A DNA stretch of 64,000 bases from Bicyclus anynana (Eukaryota > Arthropoda > Insecta > Lepidoptera > Nymphalidae). The translations under genes and the position numbers were made by a program. Below are positions 54,200-64,000 of this stretch, in pieces; within the stretch, counting starts at the first letter, position 1, and the number at the start of each line of letters is the position of its first letter. Below the pieces are notes generated by a model. The model saw nothing but the letters and a program-made list of their open reading frames with translations, was not told where the DNA came from and ran no database searches. The stretch is from positions 10,568,109 to 10,632,108 of the forward strand of contig NC_069100.1 in the NCBI RefSeq assembly GCF_947172395.1, written 5' to 3'.

Positions 54200-54282
54200 A
54201 TATTTAATGATACGTAAAAAAATCACGAAAGTATATCTACTAGGTTATAGTATAATGAAATTACAAAGAAAACTATAATTGC

Positions 54283-54860
54283 TAATTCATCATCATCATC
54301 ATCATATCAGCCGATGGACATCCACTACAGGACATAGGCCTAGTACTTAGGCCTAGACATAGGCCTCCTAAGTAGGGACTTCCAAACATCACGATACCTT
54401 CTGAGCCGCCTGCATCCAGCGAATACCTGCGACTAGCTTGATGTCGTCGTCAGTGTTGGTCGATACCCCACCAGTTGGAAATGGTGGGGGGTCGACCAAC
54501 ACTGCGGTTTGTGGTGAGGGGCTGCCATTCAAGCACCTTGGGACCCCAACGGCCATCGGCTCTTCGAACTATTTGCCCCGCCCATTGCCACTTCAGCTTC
54601 GCGACACGTTGAGCTATGTCGGTGACTTTGGTTCTTCTGCGAATTTCCTCATTTCTGATCGATCACACAGGGATACTCCTAGCTTAGCTCGTTCCATCGC
54701 CCGCTGTGTGACTCTGAGCCTCCTTATGAGGATGAGGCCCATAGTTAGCGACCAAATCTCGGAACATAGGTCTTCACTGGCAACACGCACTGTTCGAAGA
54801 CTTTTGTCTTCAGGCACTGAGGAAATTCGGACTAAAAGATATCGCAAAGTTTCGCAAATG
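54283..54860 (-). pseudogene. RTE-type reverse transcriptase C-terminus
   Basis: Minus-strand reading shows WSLTMGLILIRRLRVTQRAM and WMQAA-like text, ending in a CATCATCATCAT run on the plus strand. An internal 21-bp inverted repeat (GTGTTGGTCGATACCCCACC and complement) with an eight-base loop lies at about 54452-54504. The 142-codon plus-strand frame here is a shadow of this remnant. Confidence 0.7.
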
Positions 54861-55543
54861 CACTAATTAGTAATCGCTATTATAAAAGTAATAGTCGACC
54901 AACTTAGAAAACGTAGTTGGCAACGAAAATTGCAAACTAATTCCGTTGTCAATTAAAAAGATAAAGTTGCCAGTAAGATAACTCAGAGTTTGCTAAAACT
55001 AGAAAGATAAAATGTTGTATGGGTATGTAAAAATGGGAAAAAAAATATTTTTTGGGGTTCCCTTACATGCAAAGTGAGGGTGAATTTTTCACCGTCTATT
55101 CCATGGTGTGGGCAATGGTCATCGGTATTTTTGTGCATTACATAGGTGATTAAAGTGCTAACTTAATCTACGGACGCGCGCGTGGCCCGACACGCTATTA
55201 TCCGGTTTTGTATTTGTAGTGCATACCCTAGTTAAACACCTTATGCACGCCGCAGACTGACCATTAAACCAACGGAGCAGTTATGTAACATTTTATAGCA
55301 TGCAGTGATAATAACTATATAACCCATATACCGATATTGCCAAAATCAGGATCCCAATAACGGTATATACCTACTTGTGTATTGAGACGCGCCGAACGAC
55401 TTTTGGCCGGTGTCAACGACCGGGACAGGTTTGTAGTTACAGATTATAACAGGCACCAATTATTATCGTGGCCGGTATATTTATGGTGTTATACATTTTT
55501 TTTGATGACTCATGATTGACAGTAAAGTTGTGCGAACTCGTCC
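54861..55543. other. Upstream region, nothing recognised
   Basis: No supported feature. Confidence 0.4.
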
Positions 55544-55955
55544 TACTTTGAGCAAGAACCTGTGATGGCAGTATAACGAGGTTTTTAAGCCTCAGAGCTC
55601 CGTTAAGGGTTGGCAACACCAGGAGGTAGTGGGCTCGATTTCCATTTTATATCTAACTAACTATAGTTAAAAGATTTAGTCAAAATTTATAGACAAGCAA
55701 ACAAAAAAGTAGTTAAAATACCGTGTAAGGAGTACGCAGTATTTTAACTACTTTGAGCAAGAACCTGTGATAACAGTTTAACGAGGTTTTTAAGTCTCAG
55801 TAGCTCCGTTAAGGGTTGGCAACACCAGGAGCTAGTGGGCTCGATTCCCATTGTATGTCTAACTAACTATGACCAGTATTCGCGTTTCCACCCAGAACGG
55901 GAATATTGGTAAAGAAAAAAAAAGATATGGCAAAAGTTCTTTAAAAAAATTAGGT
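55544..55955 (+). repeat. Two tandem units (~205 bp) of a tRNA-headed SINE-O
   Basis: TACTTTGAGCAAGAACCTGT starts both units, at 55544 and 55749. Each has CTCCGTTAAGGGTTGGCAAC and GTGGGCTCGATT, an A-box- and B-box-like pair. Only the second continues into CGGGAATATTGG and GATATGGCAAA, the tail shared with 58520-58690. Confidence 0.6.
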
Positions 55956-56428
55956 TAAGTGCAGTTGAAATATATCCAACCATCATGGCCGACAGGCGTT
56001 TTGGCTCGTATTGTCAAATAAATATTTAAAAAATATAATTTTTATGTTATCACGTCTCGAAAAAATATAATATTTTTTTTTCTATTTTGTGGATAACGAT
56101 AAATTTAAGACCATTGAAAAAAATATAACAGCTCAAGGGAATAAGTGTGTTGTACTTGTACCAGTCAGTCCACAATTACTGCCAACCTCACCCGCTCGTG
56201 GTGCACCCTGCAGATGGAATGACGAGGCTCTGGCGACCGACGAATGTCGTTATACATTACTAAATAAGAGAATGAGGATCTATTCCTCTTATTTATTAAT
56301 TTATCCCTTTTTATTTTGTAACAATGTTGATAAAGTACAAAATACAATACAAAACACTATTAAAAACCCTCCCGCTGCGGGACATTTGAGTGCCCAAGGA
56401 ATCCTTACAATATGCGCCGTCTCAAGAA

Positions 56429-56590
56429 AAACTGCCTTTTGTATCCGACTCTTGATCCAGCAGTTTAGCGAAAGCTTCTTAAGGTGTTGGTGGTGTGTTG
56501 CTGCGAAGCTTTTTGCTATAAAACCATTGACTGAAACAATAATAGTTGACTCAACATTCCACGTGGCGGTAACCTCGTGAACAAGGTCCA
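56429..56590 (-). repeat. Non-LTR remnant
   Basis: Inverted relative of 28260-28400 (CTCTTGATCCAGCAGTTTAG, AGCGAAAGCTTCTTAAGG). Both strands are open here for ~100-160 codons, but without recognisable protein motifs. Confidence 0.45.
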
Positions 56591-56626
56591 ATCCCTATAT
56601 CATTATGCTAGCCACTCACCATCCGG

Positions 56627-56778
56627 TAAGTCCACATGCCTGCAGCGCTAACGGCTTGACAGCCGATGAAACTGATCGTGTGTTGGTCGTGATCAGGATG
56701 ATGTCATGCGCATCATGACCAACACACGTTCAGTTTCAACGGCTGACAAGCCGTTAGCGCTGCCGGCATGTGAGCTTA
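56627..56778. mobile_element. Palindromic MITE K, intact 152-bp copy
   Basis: TAAGTCCACATGCC and GGCATGTGAGCTTA ends. The inner arms GCAGCGCTAACGGCTTG and CAAGCCGTTAGCGCTGC are perfect, and GTGTGTTGGTC faces GACCAACACAC. Nearly the whole element folds back on itself. Confidence 0.75.
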
Positions 56779-56789
56779 CTTGATCGTCA

Positions 56790-57120
56790 CCAAATGAAGC
56801 CCAGCGGGGCCCAAATGAAGGGTAAATTTCTCACGAAAGAAACAAAAAAGCTTGCTTAAAATACTGGTATTACTACAGTGACTTTTTAACATAAGATGTT
56901 TTTTTAACGCAGGATGTTTCCGGGAACAAAAGAGATTGCTTTTTACTTTTGTCATTTTTGGAATAAAACTATAAGGGCAGTATTTTTTTCCGGAAAGCAC
57001 CAGATTCAGTGTGATTCTGGATTATATTTGACTAATTTTTGCTTTCACACGTAAGGGACCCCTGTAGTCCAGGAGCCCCGTATCGTTGATATGGCTGATA
57101 CGGCGGTAGTTACGCCCCTG
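56790..57120 (+). mobile_element. hAT-like element J, left end lost
   Basis: GGGGCCCAAATGAAGGG, TTTCTCACGAAAGAAACAAA, CTTTCACACGTAAGGGACCC and the terminus GTAGTTACGCCCCTG. It is longer than the 47434 copy by about 100 internal bases. Confidence 0.65.
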
Positions 57121-58126
57121 TCAATTAGTTATCTTAATGGACTTCCACAAACTAACGCCTGCTTCTATTCAATAGTGCTACATTGTGTTATAAAGTAATG
57201 ATTATTGCTGAAATTATTTCATCAGGTTACAATACTTATTTTATTGTGAATTTTTTTTATCATGCCCTATTGCCAAATTGCTATAATTATTTTATAAATC
57301 ATTTCATACAATATCTAATTTTTCATCCATAACCCCAAAAAGTTTTGTCATAGTTTTTAATTTAAAAATAGCTATGTCTATGTGTTACGAACTGCTATAA
57401 ATTTTTCATCAGGCGTAAGACAATTAATTTGAATTTTTTCGTTTTACTTAAAAATTAAAAAATACCAGCTAAAACAAATTACAGTATACAACTTTGTAAC
57501 CTCTCAAAGTAACTCACTCATTCAACTTCACAAGAAAATTTACATTTACTGAAAAGACTACTAAAATCTGCTTGAAATTTCAAACATGATTTCGCACCAT
57601 AAATGTACATTTGTACAATATTTACACGTCACAATAAAATCCAATTAAGTGAAACGTAATGTACGTGCAAAAGGGGACCTGTCTAATCCCATTTTGATTT
57701 ACATGCTAAAAACAACCTTCTTTCTTAAATTTTAAAGTTGTAATTTGAAGCTTACTTTCCATAAGCTTTTCCAGGGTATCATATAGATATAAATAAGCAT
57801 TGTAAAATCAACCCTAATAGACATGTATTAAAGTTCAATTTGAAATATATACTAGGTTTGCTAAAGCGAGGTATCGCAGGTGGTATAGAAATGTTATTGA
57901 AATTTACATTCTAAATCTATATATGTAGAGCTTAAAATCGAGTGTATGTAACCTGAAATTTCATTAGGTCAAGTACGATAGTGACGCAAATGGAAATCCA
58001 GGATAATATAGGGATGGTCATGTTACATATCGATGTTTTAAGCTCGATATTTTTTAGGTCACCACGGTCTAAGCTCCATTATACTAGCAGTACTTACTTA
58101 TAGTGAGAACTTCTCAGCCTACCTAA
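57121..58126. other. AT-rich upstream region, nothing recognised
   Basis: No repeat or exon could be supported over this kilobase. Confidence 0.45.
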
Positions 58127-58422
58127 TTTTTTTTTAATCTTTACAAGTTAGTTCTTGGTTACAATCTCACCTGATGGTAAGTGTTGATGCAATCTAAGAT
58201 GGAAGCGGGTTATGTTAGGAGTAGGATCATAATCCACACCCCTTTCTGCTTCTACACGACATCGTTCCTGACTGCTAAATCGCTTGGCAGTACGTTTTTT
58301 GCCGGTAGGGTGGTAACTGCTGGACTAATGAAGAAAACCTCAATCGTTCCAGCTCTGGATCAAACCCAGGACCTCTGTCTTGTAAGTCCACCGCGCATAC
58401 CACTGCGCCACGGAGGCCGTCA
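58127..58422 (-). mobile_element. SINE-A, full length, diverged
   Basis: The head TTGACGGCCTCCGTGGCGCA has an intact A box, but the B box is changed to GGTTTGATCCA. Confidence 0.85.
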
Positions 58423-58519
58423 AATAATTCTATCAATAGAATGTCTACAATTACTCACGTTACTATAAAACTGCGAAAGTTTAGTTTGTTTAATGGCACT
58501 TGACGATATCGTCCAGTTA

Positions 58520-58690
58520 GAGCCTCAATAGCTCAACGGCAAGAGCAGTCATCACCGAGGGGTGGTCGTTCGATCCCCGCCCCATTGGTCTATTGTCGTA
58601 CCCACTTCTAATACAGTCTTTCCCGACTAGTTGCAGGGGAATGGGAATATTGGTCATATTAAAAAAAAGATATGGCAAATATTCTTTAAA
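58520..58690 (+). mobile_element. SINE-O with a good tRNA-like head
   Basis: AGCCTCAATAGCTCAACGGC (A box) and GTCGTTCGATCCCCGCCCC (B box), then CTATTGTCGTACCCACTTCT and GGGGAATGGGAATATTGGTC. It ends in an A-rich tail. It can be read as a tRNA-derived SINE and not a tRNA gene, because the 3' half does not close an acceptor stem. Confidence 0.7.
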
Positions 58691-59334
58691 AAAAATTACC
58701 TTACTGCCGCAAATGATAGAAGACCTAATTGTAAGACTTTTTTGCTAATTGTATTTTCATTTTGGTTGCAATAAAAACGTTTATATTTATGAGTCTTGAA
58801 AATTATAAAAACGTAAAGTTACCAACGCCTGGAAGAGACATTTACAGAATATTTGCTATTTTTGGATAATGGTCATATTTTCGCTCGCGCGTACGCTTCA
58901 TTGTTTCGAATTGTTATTGCGCATGAGTTCGTGTTTGAAAATTTGTATAAACAATAAACATTTCATTAAAATTCACAAAATATTTTGATTGTATGCATAA
59001 ACAATTATTACAGCAGAAAGATTCAAATCGCCGCATAAAAGTTTCCACTCAAAAAATTCTAGTTCCATCAGCATATTTGTCAGTCAGTGTTCCTAGTACA
59101 AATATCGATATCGATAGTTATCGCTCCACAACACTACAACAGAGTAGCAATTTTGCAGTTGCATTGGGTCGATCGAGCCCGGGAGTTACATTTATGAATC
59201 CCTCCAGGGATAGCGCACGGGAAAATGGCTTTTATATTTATGACTACAGAGACTGTTTATTCTACTATGAGTTACGACGTGATATAGTTTTCAAGGAGGA
59301 CGTATATATTACGCCACAGTTTATATTACGATAC

Positions 59335-59470
59335 TCTGTTGGTTCGGTCTTTTTTAGGGTTCCTTAAAAGAACAAGGTAAAAACAGAACCCTTAAATGAT
59401 AATCCTTGGAACCTTGGAACCCTTAAATTAACGTCTGTCTGTCTGTCTGTCTGTATAGAGACGGAGAAGG
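59335..59470 (+). repeat. GGGTTCC / GTCTGTCTG repeat family
   Basis: TTTTTTAGGGTTCCTTAAAA, AAAACAGAACCCTTA and a (GTCT)n run at 59433-59453, a common lepidopteran repeat end. Confidence 0.5.
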
Positions 59471-59494
59471 AGAAATCAAGTTGAAATTTAAACT

Positions 59495-59640
59495 AAAAAT
59501 AAATATTTGTATGATGTATAAGTACATACAGACACTGAAAAACACCTGATCATTACATACACAAATATTTTCGTCGCGGGAATCGAACCCACGGTCGTGG
59601 ATGCAAAAAGGGGATGAAGGGGGCAGAAGTAGGGTCACTA
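59495..59640 (-). mobile_element. SINE-C, truncated
   Basis: B box GGGTTCGATTCCC in reverse complement. The A-box side is replaced by GCAAAAAGGGGATGAAGGGG. Confidence 0.7.
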
Positions 59641-59648
59641 CCAATGAT

Positions 59649-60880
59649 ATTTTTAACCGACTTCAAAAAAGGAGAAGGTTATCAATCCGTTTTTTTAAGT
59701 ATGTTCACCGATTACTCGAAGACGCCTTAACCGATTTATTTTTTTTTTTGTTCTAGAGGGTATGCTTTCCAGTTCCAGGATACTAAGCGTGTCAGAAGCT
59801 GATAATGAGATCCTGGGGAAATCGAGGGGAACTTTCAAAAATCGTAAAGGCAACTATAGCGTTTTATATTTTTTCCATTAACCACTTTAAAGCACTACAA
59901 CTTTTTCAAGGTCTGAAGTTGATTTAATGATGGAGTCGCACCACACACGAGGGAACTCTTTAATGGTTTACAACAGTTACCTTGTATGTATTTGGACTTA
60001 ATTAATTTGTGTCGACAACAATGTTTCACCAAGATGGGTTGTGATTGTCATTAGGGGTCGGGTGATGGAGACGAGGGACAATTAAGCGAACTCCTCAACG
60101 GTTTACAGTAGCTACCTTGTGTTTGGGCTTGATGAATTTGTATTAATGAGAACTTTACATCTAGATGTGTTGTGACTATCATTAGAGGTCTGGTGATGAA
60201 GATGGGATACAGTTAAGGGAACTCCTCAACTTTTCCAGTAGCTACCTTGTGTTTGAGCTTGATTAATTTGTATTGGTGAGAACTTTACGTCTAGATGTGT
60301 TGTGACTGTCATTAGGGGTCTGGTGATGGAGATGAAGTACAGCTTAGGGAGTTCCTAAACGGTTTACAGTAGCTATGTTGTAATTGGGCTTGATTAATTT
60401 ATATTGATAAGAACTTAACATCTAGATGGGTCAACAGAAACAAAGAAGATTTTGAATGTTCATATTTTGTAGGGGTAAATGGGGAGTGATGTATGCGAGT
60501 AAAGGTTAAAGTAGTATTTTTAAAATTAGTTTGGTTGATTGTATCGAGTTATTAATATAATTATAAGAAAGAAATTATTAATATAATTTTAAGAAAATTA
60601 CATCGTGGTTATAATCAAAATGGTATCACTAAAAATAGAAAAATAAAAAACAAAAATAAAAAAATACAACCGACTTCAAAATTATAAAAATGTTTTTACT
60701 AAACTAAAAAGCGAAAAATAACATCGTATGTGCTACCTTCTCAGTTTGTTCAGTGCGATCAGTTTGAAGGTGGTACCAAGTTAGTGTTGTATTAATTCAA
60801 GCCGTTTAAATCATAAAAATTTAGGATTTTCAAACAGTTCTTTCAGAAACGGCTTTATCTAACACAGTACTGCCTTTTTG
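59649..60880 (+). mobile_element. Fold-back repeat family F, copy 3 (diverged)
   Basis: The AACCGACTTCAAAAAAGGAG start is followed by ~131-base units around 59930-60433 (GGTCTGGTGATG at 60186 and 60317). One arm of the fold-back follows (ATACAACCGACTTCAAAATT near 60663), and the second arm is missing. It shows that array and arm travel together. Confidence 0.6.
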
Positions 60881-61079
60881 TTTTGTCCATGTTCATTTTC
60901 AGGCCCACTTCTGCTGAGGTCATTGAGCATGGTACTAAGGTCATCCAGAGTCCAGAGTTCTTGATTGTGTGCAGTACTATTGATTGTGTGCGTACATCCT
61001 ACGGTTGTTTTTTTAAATTGGATTATAAATATTTTCACTTTTCCTTATCGCCTTATAATGTTCTACTTTTATTTTATGT

Positions 61080-61298
61080 ACTAGCGGACGCCCGCGATTT
61101 CGTCCGCGTGAAATTTAGTTTTTTACAAATCCCGCGGAAACCATACATTTTTCCAGGATGAAATGTAGCCTATGTGTTAATCCAGAGTAAAATCTATTTC
61201 CATTCCAAATTTCAGCTAAATCGGTTTAATAATTTTGCGCCGTTAAAGAGTAACAAACATCCAAACAAACATACATACAAACTTTTGCGTTTATAATA
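61080..61298 (+). mobile_element. Non-LTR 3' tail, type D
   Basis: ACTAGCGGACGCCCGCGATTT start, CATTCCAAATTTCAGCTAAA, ACAAACATACATACAAACTT and a TTTATAATACGAC end. Confidence 0.75.
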
Positions 61299-61361
61299 CG
61301 ACCTGGGTGGTTTATTATCTGGCTCAATTCAACCCAATGACTACGACGTATTTTATTTATT

Positions 61362-61552
61362 TACTATACCAATATTACAAAGCTGAAGAGTTTGTTTGTT
61401 TGTTTGTTTGACTAATCTAAGAAACTACTGGTCCGATTTGAAAAATTCTTTTAGTGTTCGATACCCCATTTATCAAGGAAGGCTATATTTTATATCCGTA
61501 TTCCTACGGGAACGGTAACCACGCAGGTGAAACCGCGCGGCGTTAGCAAGTT
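61362..61552 (-). mobile_element. Non-LTR 3' tail, type E
   Basis: Full body. The minus-strand start is GCTAACGCCGCGCGGTTTCA. Confidence 0.75.
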
Positions 61553-61980
61553 ATTCTATAAAATTCATATTTAAGTTAAGCCTTACCATAATGCAACATA
61601 AACCACATTGGTTTTACCGTGTACTGGTTATTATAATAATAATTAATTATACAACATTAAAAACTCATTAGCGGGTAGTAAAACAAATTATTTATTTATC
61701 GTGTGAGTGTATTGTTGCGATGCTATACAGATTACAGACAGGTTGTCCCAAAAATATCTTTTCAGTTTTTTGTTAATGTAAGATAAAAAATTATATATCG
61801 ATAGATAAGATAAACTTTTGTCGATAAATGCCTTTATCGATATGTGATTGTATTACAAGGAAGCGCATCACTAGAGAGTGCACGGCGCATGGTATGCACT
61901 CGCACGGGTCGATCGAGCTTGTTCGGTACTGTACGTAACACTCGGATAAAGGTCATCCGATATATTTGGAGCTAGTATGT
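61553..61980. other. Upstream region, nothing recognised
   Basis: Several TATCGATA motifs between 61795 and 61850. No feature can be supported. Confidence 0.4.
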
Positions 61981-62300
61981 TTTTTTTTATTCTTTACAAG
62001 TTAGCCCTTGACTACAATCTCACCTGATGGTAAGTGACGATGCAATATAAGATGGAAGCGGGCTAACTTGATAGGAGGAGGATGAAAATCCACACCCCTT
62101 TTCGGTTTCTACACGACATCGTACCGGAACGCTATATCGCTTGGCGGTACGTCTTTGTCGGTAGGGTGGTAACTAGCCACGGCCAAAGCCTCCCACCAGC
62201 CATACCTGGATCAATTAAGAACACCTTAATCGGACCTGGGGATCGAACCCAGGATCTCGGTAAATCCACCGCGCATACCACTGCGCCACGGAGACCGTCG
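61981..62300 (-). mobile_element. SINE-A, full length
   Basis: A box and B box are intact in reverse complement, with a small deletion between the boxes. The tail is AAAGAATAAAAAAAA. Confidence 0.88.
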
Positions 62301-62364
62301 TATATATTTCATCTACTGTATGCCCTTCACCTATGCTTCCCCCATTGGTGATTAGCCTATGTGA

Positions 62365-62430
62365 ATTCATCACGTGGTCCTGGATTCGAGTCCTGGCTCT
62401 CTGGGCTATGAAATACTGAGCTTATTTTTC
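62365..62430 (+). repeat. tRNA-like SINE head fragment
   Basis: CACGTGGTCCTGGATTCGAGTCCTGGC with a TATGAAATACTGAGC body start. Confidence 0.35.
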
Positions 62431-62518
62431 TTTCTAGAGATCATCAGTGCAAATTCTCCAAGCGGAGTTGGTGTTATTACTGAACTAGCACTTTCATTAC
62501 AATACCCTCATTACTTTT

Positions 62519-62790
62519 CATCAACAATCCATATTCGGCTCACTGTTGAGCATGAGTCTCCTCTCAGAATAAAGTCCAGGTAGTCCACCACGCTGGCCTA
62601 ATTGCGGATTGGCAGACTTCACAAACGTAGAGAATTAAGAAAATTGTCTGGTGTGTAGGTTTCCTCACGATGTTTTTTCTTCACCGTTTGATTTTGATAT
62701 TTAATTTCTTAAAATGCACCGGACCGGATTCGAACCTACGCACTGCGAATTAAAGGCAAGAGGTCATAATCCTCTATCATGACTCTTCTC
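62519..62790 (-). mobile_element. SINE-B, diverged
   Basis: B box GGTTCGAATCC intact in reverse complement. About 25 bases, including the GCATG block, are deleted beside it. Confidence 0.75.
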
Positions 62791-63261
62791 ATTACTTCGC
62801 AGTGGCTAAATTGGTTAACTATTATATAATACCTCGACTATGTAAGGTTCGAATTGGTATCTAACTCACTCTGTCTACAGTATGGTGTTAGACAGAGAGA
62901 GATAGAGACGAATTCGAAGTTATAGGAGGTTGATAAATAGCATATTTAGAGAAAATTGTGTCTTATCTGAAGCACCTTGTATTTAAATAACAATATTCTT
63001 CCTCAAATTATACAGATTTTCCTCTAAGTTTGTGCGTGATTTTTCCTATAAATATTGTATCCGTGAAAGCCGTTTCCGTGACCTTGTGTACATTTTCTTT
63101 GCTTTCCCTCGATTTGTTATTCATAGTGAGTTCGCAGAAAATATAACAAAGAAAGTGTTTCTTTGTTTAACTTTTTAGAAGATGAAATATTTACATAGGC
63201 CTTTTGTGAATAGATCTTTTTTATATTTATATATTTTTTCTAAAAAGCTAAATATTCACCT
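62791..63261. other. Upstream region, nothing recognised
   Basis: Contains a short inverted pair, CTAACTCACTCTGTCTACAG with GTTAGACAGAGAGA. No gene seen. Confidence 0.4.
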
Positions 63262-63470
63262 TTTTAACCGACTTTGAAAAGGAGGAGGTTCTAAATTCAA
63301 CGCGCATTTTTTTTGATGTTTGTTACCTAATAGCTTTTTCATTTATTAACCAATTTTTCTTTTTTGTTTGAAAGAGAAAAAGTTACTTCTAGATTGGTCC
63401 CATTTAATTTGCATGAAACACGGTTTAGTAATTTCGTGTTAAAATTAAAATAACTGTAATACGTTTTTAG
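63262..63470 (+). repeat. Family F-related end
   Basis: TTTTTAACCGACTTTGAAAA start and AAACACGGTTTAGTAATTTC end. It matches 33867-34048 in inverted order. Confidence 0.5.
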
Positions 63471-64000
63471 TTTTAATGTTAAAAATAATATTTAGAATTA
63501 TAACTTTGCAAAGATTGACTTAGTTTGTCTGTCTGTATGTCATTTTCCATAGGATTCCGTAGGTACCTCAAAAGAAAAAAAAACAGCTACTTTTTTCTGT
63601 CTTTTTATTTGTTTTTTCTTATGTTGTGGTGTACAAATAATGTATATATAAATAAATAAGAATATATTTTTTTAACTGGGTTTCTGGCCATAGTTTTAGA
63701 TAGATTCTTTAAAATTGGTCTACCCGTTTACAAAATACCTACAGGCAGTGAATATAAACAATCGACTTTCAAGTATACCCGACCAGGGTTTACATTACAT
63801 GAAATTCGGTCAAATTAAAAAAAAAATATCGCATGTTAGAAGTGTAACTCAGTAAATGTATTTTTATCTATTAGGTACATAATTATGTAATTGCCAGAAG
63901 TTTTTTAAAACTTACAATTGTAATTATTGGTATAATTAAAACGTTGCAGTAAAATGCTTAGGACTGCTCATAGTCGCAAAATATTGAAAGAAAGTTTTAG
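63471..64000. other. AT-rich right edge, nothing recognised
   Basis: 63525-63600 resembles the GTCTGT/GATTCCG repeat. No gene seen. Confidence 0.4.

Noticed and set aside
54438..54866. 142-codon plus-strand open frame
   Set aside because: It lies antisense to an RTE reverse-transcriptase C-terminus that is recognisable on the minus strand.
56089..56591. Overlapping long frames on both strands
   Set aside because: The region matches a non-LTR remnant also present at 28260-28400. Neither protein shows domain-like sequence.
58525..58600. Possible tRNA gene
   Set aside because: The A and B boxes are good, but no acceptor stem closes and the sequence continues into a SINE-O body and A-rich tail.
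58993..59367. 124-codon plus-strand open frame starting with ATG
   Set aside because: No recognisable motif or signal peptide, no splice context, and its end runs into the GGGTTCC/GTCTGTCTG repeat. Likely a chance frame or repeat debris.
61080..61110. GCGGACG...CGTCCGC start of type D tails considered as an HDV-like self-cleaving ribozyme
   Set aside because: Only about ten bases lie between the paired strands, too few for the nested helices of that fold. A simple hairpin is the better description.

Overview
Base composition (AT-rich with sharp GC-rich islands), hundreds of interspersed repeats, and the kind of repeats present point to a lepidopteran nuclear genome (butterfly or moth). The repeats include tRNA-headed SINEs, lepidopteran-style non-LTR 3' tails such as GCGGACGCCCGCGACTTCGT and GACGCCGCGCGGTTTCACCC, RTE-type reverse-transcriptase debris and many small palindromic DNA elements. 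I cannot name the species.

The only protein-coding gene I can support is on the minus strand. It runs from a 5' UTR exon near 48.6 kb leftwards through coding exons at 44.1, 10.2, 6.6 and 0.4 kb and continues beyond the left edge. All four visible introns have GT-AG ends and the reading phase is kept across every junction. The joined 136 residues are a signal peptide followed by a four-cysteine ZP-N domain, so this is the start of an extracellular ZP-domain protein. A quasimodo (qsm)-like identity is my best but unverified guess. No single long open frame reveals it, because each exon is 58-149 coding bases and one intron is about 34 kb.

Layout. 0-11 kb: exons 4, 3 and 2, with introns carrying a large fold-back repeat, two copies of a ~505-bp inverted-repeat element, and a three-unit ~310-bp tandem repeat that begins inside exon 2. 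11-44 kb: one huge intron made almost wholly of repeats: SINEs of at least three families, non-LTR tails, RTE debris, and small palindromic DNA elements with clear target-site duplications. 44-48.6 kb: signal-peptide exon, 5' UTR intron with a nested SINE pair and a perfect 60-bp palindrome, and the first exon with a possible TATA element. 48.7-64 kb: upstream intergenic sequence with RTE debris lying tail-out next to the promoter, more SINEs, and a third copy of the large fold-back repeat. I found no second gene, no tRNA gene I would trust, and no CRISPR-like array.

The interest of the window lies in the gene's exon-intron structure, in nested insertions that give a relative insertion order and clean duplications (TTA, CCTGG, GTTTTATC, ATAACTAAA), and in several palindromes and head-to-head repeats inside introns that would fold strongly in the primary transcript.
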